Assembly (NCBI RefSeq): GCF_024323335.1
Contig: NC_066584.1
Span: 433,554,408 to 433,618,407 of the forward strand
Length of the DNA: 64,000 nucleotides
From: Lathyrus oleraceus
Taxonomy: Eukaryota > Streptophyta > Magnoliopsida > Fabales > Fabaceae
Direction: 5' to 3'
How positions within the stretch are numbered: the first letter of the stretch is position 1; every line of letters starts with the position of its first letter. The notes below the pieces were generated by a model. The model was not told the DNA's origin, did not search any database, and saw only the letters and a list, made by a program, of their open reading frames with translations. A program made the translations under genes and the position numbers. Of this stretch, positions 1 to 12,700 are shown piece after piece.

Positions 1-1969
1 AATTGGAAGGTCAATAGACAGTGGGAAAATTAAGAGTATTTACTATTTATCATAATTAGTAGAATAGCTAAAGTTTGTTTTGTACGTATAAAGTCCAAAA
101 TTGTATTCCAATAAAAATACAGAAGTTTACAAACAAAATCGTTTCTTCTGACATCTATTATTTAATTATTGTGTTTGTATGATATGCTATAGAGGTGGCC
201 GGTCTTGTTCAAACAACCAAACAAGGCAGTGTAGGTCATTGATACACGTATTATTGAAGAAATTGGAAATTATGAAGGAACTATTTTAATAGACTTGACT
301 TTATTTTAAAAAATACAAAAAAAAATTGACTAAGGATGCAAACATGAAGGAAAAAGTAAATTTATTGAGAAACAATGAGAAGATGTAATCAAAAAATTAA
401 TATTATATACTATGAAAATTTTATTAGTGAAACACAAACAAACATAGCTGATTCAAAATGAAATAATTATATACAATTATCAAATAGAAAGAAACTTATG
501 AAATTAAGGAGAAAAATAAGGATAAATGGATAGAGAGAAAATAGGATATATTCTCGTAAGAGGGAATAAATTTTCTCGTAAATCATATTACTCATATTAA
601 AAGATGATAGAATTAGATATTCAATGGACATAAAATACTTGAAGTTATCGAAGGATATTTAACTTATGTTACACTAAAATTTGAAACACATCATAATATA
701 GAAACACTATTAGATACTATAAGATTGGATCAAACTTTAACTCTTAAACACAAATTTTCTGAGATGGTCTTAGTAGATAAGATGATCTTAAATAAAAAAA
801 ACTCTCACTTTTTATAAAAAATAAAATCATATATACCTTAAATTTTAGGGTGTTACAATATGGTACATTAAAACAATAGTTCTTAGATAATGTATTGGGA
901 TGTTAACGTGTAAGTTATATGTATTTTTTTCTTACAATTCAAAACAAGAAAAAGAAAAAAGAAAACCAAATTCTTAAAAATGAAGTTCCTACAACATCCA
1001 CTGCAAGAGCATAACTCGGTCATGGAGAATGGGAGGTGTGAATCATGAGATCTCTTTTATTTGATGTGCCTAGCTTTGCCATGAAATCTGCACTCTTGAA
1101 ATACTCCGAATACAATATTATTTGGAATTGTCACATTCAAGATATTATACGTTGGTACTCAATACACACAATAGTAGATAAATGACATAAGTATATGCTA
1201 AATACATAGTATACAACAACTATATACACAATATAACATGGATGAAATAAAATATTAAGATCAAACTACACAGCAAAATCAAAATACATAAGGAAAGTCT
1301 ACAAGTTCCTCAAGTCATATTGCTCTTTTCATTTCTTGAAATTTGCTCATTTGAAAATTTATCAATAATATGGGATGAGATATTGCTATCTCAGCAGATC
1401 CTTACTAAACTATAAATTCTATCGGTCAAGGATTTCTAATACTATTCTAGTACTACTAGGGTTTAGAACTCCGTATCAAATAAATAGAAAAGAAAGGGGA
1501 TTAAAACCTAATTGGTCTCATACAATATCTGGATATTAATAAACTAGCTCAATTTGAATCATGTATATTTAAGGAGACGAATAGCCTCACGGAACGTTCC
1601 CCTTCCTACTAGCACTTCTCAAGTGGAGTTATACGGGCTCGAAACTTCCTATTAAACCTTTTCACTAAGGCTAGTTTTATGGTCCGATCTACCACCTTTT
1701 CTTATATTACCCTCTCAATTACAAGCAACAATCATTGGTATTTGCACAGAGTCTTTATATTCAACACATGTATTTGAATTAATTCGTTTCGAAATCAATT
1801 TCGCAGTACTCATTATCTCAAAGTACGGCTACACAACCAAGATCTCATTACTAAATTATTCTTATATCATGCTAGGGTTACTCATATCATTAAATTGTTT
1901 CTCTTGATCAATAAACAAACACCACACAATTCAACAAGGATATTTGCTTCATTGATACTATTATGTACC
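1..1969. other. AT-rich flank, no gene recognised
   Basis: No reading frame of useful length and no domain motif is visible on either strand. The composition is AT-rich with scattered A and T runs. The first 170 bases read like the promoter-distal part of some LTR (an AATAAAAATA-type stretch followed by pyrimidine-rich sequence), but I could not find a partner repeat in the window. This is probably old, decayed repeat DNA into which the nested elements to the right were inserted. Confidence 0.4.
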
Positions 1970-2331
1970 TGTTAGCTGGGATTTTCGACAGGTGAAAAAC
2001 CTCTGCACACATGGGCAGAGTCGAAAGAGTCTTGCTTCGATCACGATCTCGACTTAGCAAGTTTTCCGGATGTAATAAGAGTTATTTCGATCATGTGGAA
2101 GTGTCGATCATTCAGTCCTTGCGACAACGACGAAGTGGTCGACAGGATGGTTATCTGGGCGCGCAATATTGCGTTCAAAATATCAATAACTGCCTGTAGG
2201 TTTCTTTCCGAAGGGACACATGGAGAAAGCGCTGCATATAGTGTTTTACATGGAGAAATCTGAAGATAAAGATGTTAGGAGCAGTTATTTTATACTGGTA
2301 TATATAGGAGTTCATTGTTTGAAAAAGGGGT
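1970..2331 (+). repeat. Possible 5' part of an LTR (element X)
   Basis: The stretch starts with TGTTAGCTGG, has several TCGA-rich words and a TATA-like box at about 2299-2306 on the plus strand, and is cut off at 2331 by the first base of Ogre element A. The five bases before A (ggggt, 2327-2331) should be the left half of A's target duplication; the right half is not in the window. The matching 3' part of this LTR may be 60921-61126. That link rests on layout and style only, since no intact copy is present here to compare. Confidence 0.3.
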
Positions 2332-2699
2332 TGTAGCGGTAAATTCATGACCATCAAGCTATGGATAAACTTTACGTCAATAAAATCAGAGTCGCCACCG
2401 TATTTTTATTGTTTCCAAAGGAAAAGGGAAAAGTACGAACAAAACCCAAAGATAAGAAGTTTTCAAATCAAAACTAATAAAATGCCAGAGATTACAAGTA
2501 AGGGGGTTGGTTACACAGAGGGAAGGTGTTAGTATCCAAAGTGTCCTAGGTACTCCTAGGGAGCCCTTTTTTATGTGTGTATGTGTTTTTGGTATAAAAG
2601 ATGTTTGCAATAAATAGAGTTTGGGGATGAGAAAAGAATTCATTGATTATATTTTTATATTCGACAAGACCTTCGGACTTGTGCCTACGTACCAACATA
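2332..2699 (-). repeat. Element A 3' LTR, segment 1 (U5 end)
   Basis: In plus coordinates the LTR begins TGTAGCGGTAAAT, which is the ...CA end in element sense. The same start occurs at 26874 and 59642. It holds the U5 motif CAGAGTCGCCA at 2387-2397 (in sense TGGCGACTCTG, a copy of the primer site). The segment stops at the CACTA insertion; the last three bases (ata) are the target duplication. The uninterrupted copy near 27221-27245 shows the original join. Confidence 0.88.
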
Positions 2700-2995
2700 C
2701 ACTACGCCAAATAAGGGAAAAGAGGGCGCTTATTTTGGCCTATAACAGCGCTTTTAAGCGCCCTCTAAAGTGGCGCTGGCATAGGTAAAGACAGCGCTTT
2801 GTTTTCCTGGAGAAAGCTCTCTCTAAAGTGGCCCTTTAAGGGCCACATTATAGTGCGCTTTCAGAAAAAAGCGCCCTCTGGAGTGGTCCTTAAAGGGCCA
2901 CCTTAGAGGGCGATTTCTGAACAAAGCGCCCTCTAAAGTTGTCAATGTAAAGTGTTTAGAGGGCGCTTCCTACAGAAAGCGCCCTCTAAAGTGTT
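2700..2995. repeat. CACTA left TIR and subterminal repeats
   Basis: The 12-bp TIR is followed by about ten copies, in both orientations, of AAGCGCCCTCTAAAG-like words, several paired as short inverted repeats. In En/Spm-type transposons such subterminal arrays are the binding sites of the element's DNA-binding protein (established for the superfamily; the exact site here is inferred). Confidence 0.85.
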
Positions 2996-3243
2996 AGTTA
3001 TTTTAAAAAAAATTGTTTGAAAAACAGTGGGTATTTAATTGGGAACCTGTTCGCATGCTGCAAAAGTGTAAAATTCATATTGATTTCATCCTTTAATCCA
3101 ATGTTATACACCATTAATCCATTGATATATACAACATGAATCCATTTATATACAACATTAATCCTCCATATATACAACATTAATATATTGATATTCATGC
3201 ATGTACAACAACATTCCATACATATATGTACAACAACTACAAC

Positions 3244-3876
3244 CTATATGATTCTATGATCAATAATGAATTGACACAATTCATCCTTCATTTCATCCAA
3301 ATGAGCTCTTGAGTAAGATTTGTATTCGTCAAAGTACTACAATTAAGAGAATAAAAAATATTCATGATTTAGTAACAAATTAGATGAAATATCCGATAAT
3401 ATTAAAATAAACCCTAAGTTATTATTCCATACCATTTTTGGGATGTCTATACGATTCAACGCAATGATATCTCTCATAAATCTCAATACAAAAAATCCGC
3501 AATCGATCGAATTATTTTGCTGAGGACACTACACAGAAAAACAAACAATATTATAAGAAAAAAACAAACACTATTATAAGCAAAAATAAGAAACTTAATA
3601 TATACCTGAACTCTGACCCAGGTAATGTCCTTCCTATTACGATAATTCTTTTTCGATCTAAATTTTAGTATTGCCCTAACAAAATAAAAACGTATATTGA
3701 GATCAATCTGACAGACATAATTAAATATACAAATACACACGAATATTTAGGGGAATTTCACTTACGCGTCAACCGTCTTCTTCATACTCGGATATTTACT
3801 CCAATTACCCGGTAACGAATCGAGATAATACACCATTAGTCTCGAAAGATCCATAGTAACCAACACTCAGTGACCA
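3244..3876 (-). pseudogene. Ulp1-like C48 cysteine peptidase exons in CACTA
   Basis: Four short exons can be read by eye on the minus strand with GT/AG borders: about 3876-3766, 3675-3606, 3519-3433 and 3336-3244, ending in a TAG at 3244-3246. They encode in order a GH-VL..MD..VYYLDSLPGNW segment with the catalytic His, an RSKKNYRNRKDITWVRVQ segment, QNNSIDCGFFVLRFMRDII with the catalytic DCGFF cysteine motif, and a C-terminal YFDEYKSYSRAHLDEMKDE segment. Ulp1/SENP-like C48 domains are carried by many plant CACTA and MULE elements. The tryptophan expected after GH is a TGA stop (3867-3869), so this copy is broken. The exon coordinates are manual and may be off by a few bases. Confidence 0.75.
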
Positions 3877-4048
3877 CTGTAAAATAAAACAAAAATTTAG
3901 ATGCATGAAAATTTTCTACGTAAAAGATATACATAGATTAGAATGAAATTATTAGAAAGAAAATCTAACCCGTTGCCAGAATTAAACGGTAAAAAATACA
4001 AACTGGGTGTAGTATTATCGCCGACCACCATGAATCTATCGAACTAGT

Positions 4049-4297
4049 TCATTCAACATTCTCGTTACTTTTCTCACCATGCAAATTCCAACATGTATAA
4101 CTTCGATCAATTCCATGCCGCATTAGATGCGATGTCAACTGAACCGCGTCAACCTGTTTCCCATAACAACAACCCAAGCAAGAACATATCATTCTACTGG
4201 GGTCTTCGGCGTGCGCAACGGCAAACTTAACGAATTCTGATACCCCATTCTCGTACTCTCTCGACAATCGATTGGAAGACATCCATGTATTATCCAT
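4049..4297 (-). pseudogene. Transposase-associated domain (CACTA N-terminus)
   Basis: An 82-residue frame starting MDNTWMSSNRLSREYENGV, with CSCLGCC in the middle and HLMRHGIDRSYTCWNLHGE near the end. This is the pattern of the transposase-associated domain at the N-terminus of plant CACTA TNPD-type transposases, a Cys-rich presumed zinc-binding module. It is the 5' end of the former transposase gene (transcription leftward). The large transposase core that should follow is missing, since Ulp1-like exons appear only about 170 bp downstream. Alone it cannot act as a transposase. Confidence 0.8.
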
Positions 4298-5174
4298 TGC
4301 TAATTAGAATAAACAAAAAACAATTTCAGAAGAGAAACCAAAAATGGGATGAGACAAAACAATTTCGCTTTATTGAGTTAGTCTCTGTGCAGGGCATTCA
4401 TGTCTCCAACAACAACCCAAAACCAAAACAATTTTGGTTTATTGAGTTAGTTTCTCAACATTTTCAGATATCTCTGACTTCAATAGCATGAGAATGTATG
4501 AACCATGCATTAAGCATTAGTGGTATGCACTAATTTGTAGCATAGTTATATATCATCATATAGTTTTTACAAAAGATAAACATTGACTAGAAAATATATA
4601 TGTAGAATTGTATAATGGTCTAACTGAAAGCTAACAGAAGAATAGTCGACTCTAATTTACTCTATCAAATAACATCCATACCTAAACTTCTTAAGTTACT
4701 AGCTACGCTATGTATGCTAGAATAAATACACTCATAAGCTGCATAGTGTACCTTTGATTGGTAGAAGGTGTTTTAGATATTGCTGTCTCCTTTTTCTACA
4801 TCGAGAAACAAATGGAACAGTTGGTGAAATTTAACCCATAATGCCTAGTCTCCATTGCTAGCATTGCAACACAATAACTATTGTTGAGAATACTCAATAA
4901 ATGTATGAACCAAGAAAAATGAAACCAAAAATGAACAATAGCGAACGTCAAAAGAGAAACCAAGTAATATGAAGATTAGAAAAATACCTATGGTGTCAAA
5001 ATCGAACAGCTAACAACGAATTAATAGAAGGAGGAAACATCGTAGATCTAACAAAGGTGGAAGGAGAACGCCTTAGAAGTAGCGAAAATCGTAGCAGTGA
5101 GAACTCTAACGTGAAAAAGAACGAAAATAACAGAGAGTGAAATAACAAAACGCGCAGTATGTTATAATTTTAAT

Positions 5175-5566
5175 GTTTACTAAAGCGGACCTTAGAGGGC
5201 GCTTGTGGAAAAAAAGCGCCCTCTAAAGGGGGCCTAAGAGGGCGCTTATGAAAGCGCTCTCTAAGGCTTTCCAAAAGCGCTTTATAAACTGGAAATGCAC
5301 ATGGACTTATAGAGCGCTTTTTTAAAAGCGCCCTCTAAGGATAACCTTAGAGGGCGCTTTCTAAAAAGCGCCCTGTATTGTTGTCCCTCTATCTCCTCCT
5401 TATTTTTTCGCTTCACCTTAGAGGGCGCTTTATTACAAAAGCGCCCTCTAAAGTGCGCTGTCTATTTCAGTTGTTCGCTCCTTATTTTTTCGCTTCACTT
5501 TAGAGTGCGCTTTTGTAATAAAGCGCCCTCTAAGGTGCGCTGTATATTCCAGTTTTTGGCGTAGTG
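5175..5566. repeat. CACTA right subterminal repeats and TIR
   Basis: About ten copies of TTAGAGGGCGCTT / AAGCGCCCTCTAA-like words lie in both orientations, several as back-to-back hairpins (for example around 5180-5225 and 5405-5455), followed by the terminal TTTGGCGTAGTG. It mirrors the left end. Confidence 0.85.
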
Positions 5567-8216
5567 ATAAAAATGAGGGATCAAAACCTCGTAGTTCGTG
5601 GTATCAATTTCAAAATGAGTGGATTGCTTTTAATAAAAAATTAAGTTAAAAAAAGGCACAAAGGAGCCTAAAAGAGTTTGAACTAGTGTTAGTTCTTTTT
5701 GTATTTTGAAGTTTTTAAGTCAATATAGTTAAGTTCATTTACAAGTTTGATTAAGAAAAGAGTTCAAAATTACAATGGCATAGGGCCAAAGTTTCTAGTT
5801 TGCAATAAAGTCTAAGTTTTAAAATCACAAGTAAAGAAAGTTTTGAAAAGGGGGGGAGATTTTGAAATTTAAGAAGTGGGAGGAGATGAAGAGACTAATC
5901 ATAAGCATAAAATTAAAAGTTAAGAGTTGAAAAGATCTGACCAATGGGGTGCAATCCAACAGACAAGAATGTCATATAGAAAACCCATTTTCCCTTTGGA
6001 CTTTGAATCAAGCAATAATCAGCAAGAAATTAGCAATATGAAGAGCAAGGCATCAAATAAAGATGGTCACATCCAAGTAAGCGACTTCACAACTAACAGT
6101 CTGATTTGTCTCCTAATGTATTAGATGACATACTCCTTGATTGACTCAGAATAAGGCATTAGACACAGGTTCAAAGTGACATTTGCATCAAGACCATGTA
6201 GCAAATGAACTCAAGTGGATCCCAATACTTGTATCAGATAAAAACTTAATTCTTAATGACTTGGTTTAAAAGATGTTGGCATTGGACAAATCCTTTTGCA
6301 TAGGGAATGTTGTCTGATTCTAAGTCCAAAGATCAGATCAAATCCAACAGTCCACACAAACATTTTTTGGGGGTTTTTGTTGTTTATTAAGTATTTTAAG
6401 GTTCTAAGACCACAAGCACAAACAAATATATACAATCACAATATAGGGCTCAAGTGAGCAAAAGGGAAAATGACATTAAAATAAATAAGTCAAGTGATAT
6501 GTATAATGGCAAATGATAAATGGCTTGAATTTAAAGTGCATAAAGTAAATTACTTGAAATTAAAAGTTAGTCAAATGTTAGTTGATTAGATGTTAGTATT
6601 GTTGTGTTTTTCAATTGATTAAGTCATTCTTTGGAGAACACCCAACCCTCTATTCACAAGCATGAATCCTTGAACCAAGACATCTTCCAAAGGAAGGAAA
6701 AAAGGCCAAGTTTCCACACAATACCATGAAAGGGGGGAGACTTACTATCTCACTTACTAGAATGTTATGCCTTTTAGGTCAAAATTTAGCGCTATGTTAA
6801 GCAATCGTAATTGGACTTATGTAGAAGTCATAACTATCTTGGGTCGGGCAATAAATTTTTTGGTGTTAATGCATATGAGAGATATGGTACAATGAACCAT
6901 ACTCCTAAAACATACCACACACAAAAAGAAAATGATCAAAGGATGGACCTAATCTCATCCATACTTGTATTGGTTCATCTAACATAAGTTATTGATGAAC
7001 CAATTAGGCTTAGGATATTAAGATGTCATTGGTCAATGAGAGGGATGGGGTAGAATGGGATTGAAGATGAAGAGGGAGGGGAAATGAGACAAACACAAAT
7101 TGGTCATGGAAGGAATTTTATCAAATTAAAATCATTCATTCATTTTGGGAGATGAAATGTGCATTTCATTAATCCCCTAAATTCAATGATTTTAATCCAA
7201 CAAAAGTCAAATCAACCTTGACCAAGGCCCAAACACATAATCAAACTTCACAAGTCAATAAAATGGCTCAACACAAATTATTCACAATTAATCAATTAAA
7301 ATGCATTTAAATTAAATTATGTTTTATCAAAAAACTAAAACCTCTTCAAAACACTAAATAGATGACCAAGATATTTATCATAGGTCAAACAAGGTCAAAG
7401 GACCTTGGAGAAAAAATTTCATTATTTTTGAAAAGTCAGTGTATTTTTAAACAAGTAAAAATATGCACAAAAACAATTAATTCAGAAAATGAAAGAGAAA
7501 AATATTTGAATTTTTTTGGTGAAAGTCCCATATTTTTTGGATCAATAATGAAATTAATATGAATTAATGAAAAATAAGCAAATAAAAGGAAAATTCAAAA
7601 ATTCAAAAAAATGTGGACCAGATGATCTCCCTTATTAATTGAGGTGGCAAATCAGCTGGTGATCAGTGCACTTTCCACATGCACTGCAGTCAAATGAGAC
7701 ACATGCGTGGTAATCACAATCAACGCCCAAGATTAAAACATTTTAAAAGGATTCTATGGTTGAGATGCTTCCAACACATCGCTGGAGCCAGAGCTCCGGT
7801 CTTCTTCTCCGGTGGACCTCACCGGACTGGTCCACCTTCAACCATCACCAAAATGAAAAAGCAAGACATGGATTCAAAGAAAAAATGCTCAGGAGCTCGA
7901 ATTTGGCCTCAATTTTGTCTTATTCCAAGTATATGAAAAGATACAGGGAATTGAATTTTGAGGATCATGAACTGAGTTACTTCGATTTGACCTCAAAGCA
8001 ACTCAATCTTTTTGCCTACATTGGTAGAACTTCAGCAAACCAAAAATCAACAAGAATAATGGAGAATTAAGACAGAATCGAAGAGAAGAAGTTTCTGAAA
8101 AATCACCTCCGAGTTGATCTAATTCCACTTGATCTTGATCTGGATTTGATTGCTTTCTCCACCTCTTACTTGCAGAAACCAAATGAGATGCAAAGGGAAA
8201 TGAATTTCTAGAGTTT
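5567..8216 (-). repeat. Element A 3' LTR, segment 2
   Basis: This continues the LTR from the CACTA insertion (the first three bases are the duplicated ata) to the copia insertion (the last five bases, agttt, are its duplication). It aligns throughout with 27239-28514 and 43869-45275 of element B's LTR. Small reading frames here have no recognisable domain and are not listed. The site homologous to C's insertion point in LTR2 is intact here near 6845 (gtcgggcaataa). Confidence 0.88.
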
Positions 8217-8413
8217 TGTAGATGTTTAATTGGCTGCATTGTATGGTAAAACACTAGCTGGATTCTAATGTCGTGACTGATGTCATGATATGCTGTGGAG
8301 ATGTTTGTTTGACTGCATTGTAAGTTAGAATATCTAGCTGTACTCTGATGTCTTGGCTGATGTCATGACATTCTGAGTAGTGTACTACAGGATTAGCTAA
8401 TACAGGATTTATT

Positions 8414-8860
8414 GAATGTCAAACTGGATGTTATGACATTCATCCCTGTCAGCAGATACTGAGGAATAGAACAGTTGGTGTTCTGTTAGAACTCAGGATT
8501 TATTTTCAGTCTGGTTATCAAGGAAATACCAGACCTGGCATAAGGCCTACTGTCTGAATGTCAAACTGGATGCTATGACATTCATCATTGACAGCATATA
8601 CTGAACAATAGGCAGAGTGGTTTTCTGCTACACTTCAGTATGTATCTCAGTCTGTTCTTCAGGAGGATAACAGACCTGACATAAGGCTAATTGTGTAAAT
8701 GTCAAATTGGATGTCTTGACATTTATTAATGTACGCTGATACTGAGGTATGGACAGATTGGTCATGTACAGTTCAGCAAATTTGTATAGTCTGTTTTCAG
8801 GAAAAACAGACTTAGCATATGGTTCTTGATTTGGATGTCAAACTGAATGTTGTGACATTC
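8414..8860. promoter_or_regulatory. U3 array: four 8-bp inverted repeats
   Basis: Four units about 140 bp apart (8414-8441, 8556-8583, 8697-8724, 8833-8860). Each has ATGTCA-type arms around a spacer of exactly 12 bases: GAATGTCA-N12-TGACATTC in units 1 and 2, AAATGTCA-N12-TGACATTT in unit 3 (both arms changed together), and GGATGTCA-N12-TGACATTC in unit 4. A related palindrome (ATGTCATGACAT) lies just upstream. Repeated dyads upstream of a TATA box are typical of copia LTR enhancers; the binding factor is not known to me. The array recurs in the 3' LTR about 6945 bp to the right. Confidence 0.7.
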
Positions 8861-9095
8861 ATTCCTGACAGCATATGTTATATTGTAGGTTGTTTAGTTT
8901 TTCTGTTTCAGCATTTTTCTCAGGCTATTCTTCAGGGATTCAACAGCTGTGAGAAAATCCAAGAAATCAACAACCAAGCTACATTTAATGAACCTAACAA
9001 ATAGCCTATTTGTTAGTAACCTAGATGTGGAATTTAGGGGAACTCGCGTGACCTTAAATTCAGGAGAATACAAGTACAAGGCCCAAGTGATACAA

Positions 9096-9104
9096 TATAA
9101 AAGG
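9096..9104 (+). promoter_or_regulatory. TATA box of copia 5' LTR
   Basis: TATAAAAGG is 879 bp into the LTR, with the same sequence at the same offset in the 3' LTR (16041-16049). It is the only good TATA box near the U3/R boundary on this strand. Transcription would start some 30 bases downstream. Confidence 0.7.
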
Positions 9105-9704
9105 ATGGCAATCCTTCATTCAGAACTGGGGATTTTGAGGCGTGAAGATTTAGTGTGTTCATCATACTTCACTGCTGTAATTTTTGTGAGTCTTGTATTA
9201 GACATATCTTGTAAGCCAAGCTATTATCACATAGATGATTGCATTGGTATAGGGTGTTCATTGAGTTGTAAGTGTTGTGTCACTCTAAGCTTTTAAGCGT
9301 GAGTGTTGTATATCTTGATTAAAGCTGTTAACCACAATCAAGAGTTGTTTGAAATGTGACTTCATAATTGTCTTTAATATTGATTAAAGGTAGTAATCAC
9401 TGAGGTGATTGAGGGGGAGTGAGTAGGAACTCTGATCTTAGTGTAAGATTGAAATTGCATTGGGTAGGGATTAAGTGAAGAGTTGTAAACGGGGGAGTTT
9501 AGCTCTGAATTAATACTACTAATAGTGGATTTCCTCCCTGGCTTGGTAGCCCCCAGACGTAGGTCATGTTGGACTGAACTGGGTAAACAATTACTTGTGT
9601 TATTTACTGCACTTACTTTTAAGTGCTGCATAATTCTTGTCTGTGCAGAATTGGATGTCATAACAACCCGTGTGACATCGAAAGTATGATAACTAGAATT
9701 TCAA

Positions 9705-9720
9705 TTAGCATCAGAGCAGG
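9705..9720 (+). other. Copia primer-binding site (tRNA-iMet type, altered)
   Basis: Directly after the 5' LTR comes TTAGCATCAGAGCAGG. The core ATCAGAGC matches the complement of the initiator methionine tRNA 3' end used by most plant copia elements, but the first bases differ from the usual TGGT. Either this copy has mutated or the lineage tolerates a shorter match. Confidence 0.6.
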
Positions 9721-9773
9721 CACCCTGCCTGTTAATTTCTGGGTGAGATCTAGGGAAGTTACTTTCTAGTACC

Positions 9774-12700
9774 ATGGACAAGGATATAGGACACTCAAAT
9801 AGACCACCCATGCTGGATGGTTCTAACTATGATGACTGGAAGCCTCGTATGATAACCTTCTTAAGGTCTCTAGATAGCAAAGTCTGGAGAGCTGTCAACA
9901 AAGGATGGGAACATCCAACGAAGACAGGTGAAGATGGAGGCAGTGTGCAGATTCCTGAAGAAGAGTGGGACAAGGAGAAAGAGGCATTAGCCCTTGGAAA
10001 TTCTAAGGCCTTGAATGCATTGTTCAATGGAATCAGTAAGAACATCTTCAGACTGGTGCACCATTGTGAGCTGGCTAAGGAAGTTTGGGATACCCTCAAG
10101 ATAACTCATGAAGGTACCTCCAAGGTGAAGATGTCCAAACTTCAGATGCTGACCACCAAGTTTGAAAATCTGAGGATGAAAGAGGATGAGACTATTCATG
10201 ACTTTCACATGAATATTCTTGAGATTGCAAACACCTCTGGTGGCTTAGGTGAGAAAATGGCTGAAGAGAAACTTGTAAGAAAGATTCTCAGGTCATTACC
10301 TAAGAGATTTGCCATGAAGGTCACTGCAATAGAAGAAGCTCAAGATATCTGCAACATGAAGGTGGATGAGCTCATTGGTTCTCTCCAAACATTTGAAATG
10401 GGCTTGTGTGAGAATGTTGAAAAGAAGAACAAAAGCGTAGCGTTTGTATCAAATACTGAAGAGGAGTCAGAAGCAGGATATACTGGAAGTGATGAAAGCA
10501 TATCAGAAGCCATAGCCATGCTTGGGAGACAGTTCAACAAGTTCGTGAAGAAGATTGATCAAAGAGGTAGACCAAATGTCAAGAACACCTCGTCTGACAT
10601 CAGGAAAAGATCAACTTCTGAAGAAAAGTTCAACCAAGGCAAGGGAGTCCAATGTCATGGATGTGAAGGCTATGGACACATTAGAGCTGAATGCCCCACC
10701 TACCTCAAGATGCAAAAGAAAGGGCTAGCTGTCTCATGGTCTGAGGGAGATTCTGAAAGTGAATCTGAAGAAGAATCTTCTAAACATGTCACTGCACTAA
10801 CGAGTGTTTGTGCCACGGATGATGACTCAAGTGCAGATGAACTGTCCTTTGATGAACTTGTTGTAGCTTATAAGAAGCTATGTGTCACCAGTGCAGAAGT
10901 GCGTGTACAAGGAGAAAAGCAGAAGAAGCGCATCAAGGAGCTGGAAGATGAGAGACAGAAGCACCTGACAGTCATAGAGGGTCTAAATGGTGAGATAACC
11001 TTGCTGACCTCCAAGCTGGATCAAATGACTAAATCCATCAGAATGTTGAATAAAGGAACTGACACCTTGGAAGAGATCCTAAAGGTGGGACAGAAGTCTA
11101 GAACCATATCTGGTTTAGGCTTCGTGAAAAAATCCTCAGCAGAACTCAAACGCCCAAAGGCTAAAGTTCAGAAATTCAAGCGGAGGTCACACCCAATGTC
11201 TCAACATCAGGGAACCAGGATGAATAATCATCAGAAGAGGAAATTCCAGAAAGGGAGATGTCACCACTGTGGTAGGCTTGGCCATATAAAAGCCTTCTGC
11301 TACAGGCTTCATGGTTACCCTCATGTCAGACCTAAGCATAAGACATATAGGCACTATGTCCCCATCAAGAAGCGACAATGGTATGCTAGGATAGCTCACA
11401 CAACCCTGGGGGCATCTACCAGAGAAGACTGGTACTTTGACAGTGGCTACTCAAGACATATGACTGGTATGGAGAATATATTGGTGGATATACAACCTCA
11501 CATTACCAGTTATGTGACCTTTGGCGATGGTGCTAAAGGAAAAATAAAAGGTGTGGGTAAGCTGGACTGCTCTGGAGTCCCAGAACTGAATAATGTATTG
11601 TTAGTAAAAGGACTGACGGCCAACCTCATCAGCATAAGCCAGCTATGTGATCAAGGATACTATGTTCAGTTCACTAAGGAGCTATGTGTTGTGACAAATG
11701 GAGATAATCAAGAAGTTATGAGAGGATCCAAATCCAAAGATAACTGTTATCTGTGGGAACCTAAGCTCTCAAACTTTTCCACAATGTGCTCCTCTGCCAA
11801 GGAAGAACAGGAGGTGAAGCTGTGGCATAGACGCCTTGGTCATCTACACTTAAGGGGAATGAAAAAGATCATATCCAAGGAAGCAGTTAGAGGAATCCCA
11901 AAGCTGCTTATTGATGAAGGAAGAGTTTGTGGAGAATGCCAGGTGGGCAAGCAAACCAAGATGTCTCATCCGAAGCTGGGACATCCTACAACTTCCAGAG
12001 TTCTTGAACTGTTGCACATGGACTTAATGGGACCTATGCAGGTTGAAAGTCTGGGTGGAAAGAGATATGCATTTGTGGTGGTTGATGACCATTCCAGATA
12101 CCATTCCAGATACACTTGGATAAACTTCATCAGAGAGAAGTTAGATACATTTGATGTCTTCAAAGACCTGTGCATCAGACTTCAGAGGGAAAAGGACAGT
12201 TGTGTTGTCCGAATTAGGAGTGATCATGGTACGGAGTTCAAAAATTCCAAGTTTGATGAGTTCTGCTCGTCTGAAGGAATATGTCATGAGTTCTCCTCTC
12301 CTATAACTCCTCAGCAGAATGGGATAGTTGAAAGGAAAAATAGAACTATTCAAGAATCTGCCAGAGCTATGATTCATGCAAAGAAGCTCCCTATGCACTT
12401 TTGGGCTGAAGCGATGAATACCGCTTGCTATGTTCACAATAGAGTCACCTTGAGAAAAGGAACCTCCTCCACTCTGTATGAAATATGGAAAGGCAGAAAA
12501 CCCACTGTGAAGTACTTTCATATCTTTGGAAGTAAATGCTACATTCTCACAGATCGTGAACAGAGAATGAAAATGGATCCCAAAAGTGATAAGGGTATAT
12601 TCCTAGGATACTCAACTAACAGCAGAGCTTATAGAGTGTTCAACTATAGGACCAATGTCCTGATGGAATCCATAAATGTTATTGTGGATGATAAAGAGGA

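Larger units (their letters stand above)
2697..5569 (-). mobile_element. CACTA (En/Spm) DNA transposon, non-autonomous
   Basis: The element proper is 2700-5566 (2867 bp). It starts CACTACGCCAAA and ends in the exact reverse complement TTTGGCGTAGTG, and is flanked by a 3-bp duplication ata (2697-2699 and 5567-5569). LTR2 near 27221-27245 reads straight through this point with one ata, which confirms the boundaries. Subterminal arrays of a 12-16 bp word (GCGCCCTCTAAAG and its complement) lie inside both ends. Between them are a transposase-associated domain and a Ulp1-like peptidase on the minus strand with nothing between, so the transposase core has been deleted. Confidence 0.93.
8217..9703 (+). 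repeat. Copia 5' LTR
   Basis: Starts TGTAGATGTTTAATTGG and ends ...CTAGAATTTCA. U3 carries four spaced inverted repeats (8414-8860, listed separately). The TATA box TATAAAAGG is at 9096-9104, 879 bp into the LTR, so U3 is about 0.9 kb. The copy at 15162-16648 is the same length. Short reading frames in the LTR occur identically in both copies and show no known domain. Confidence 0.95.
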
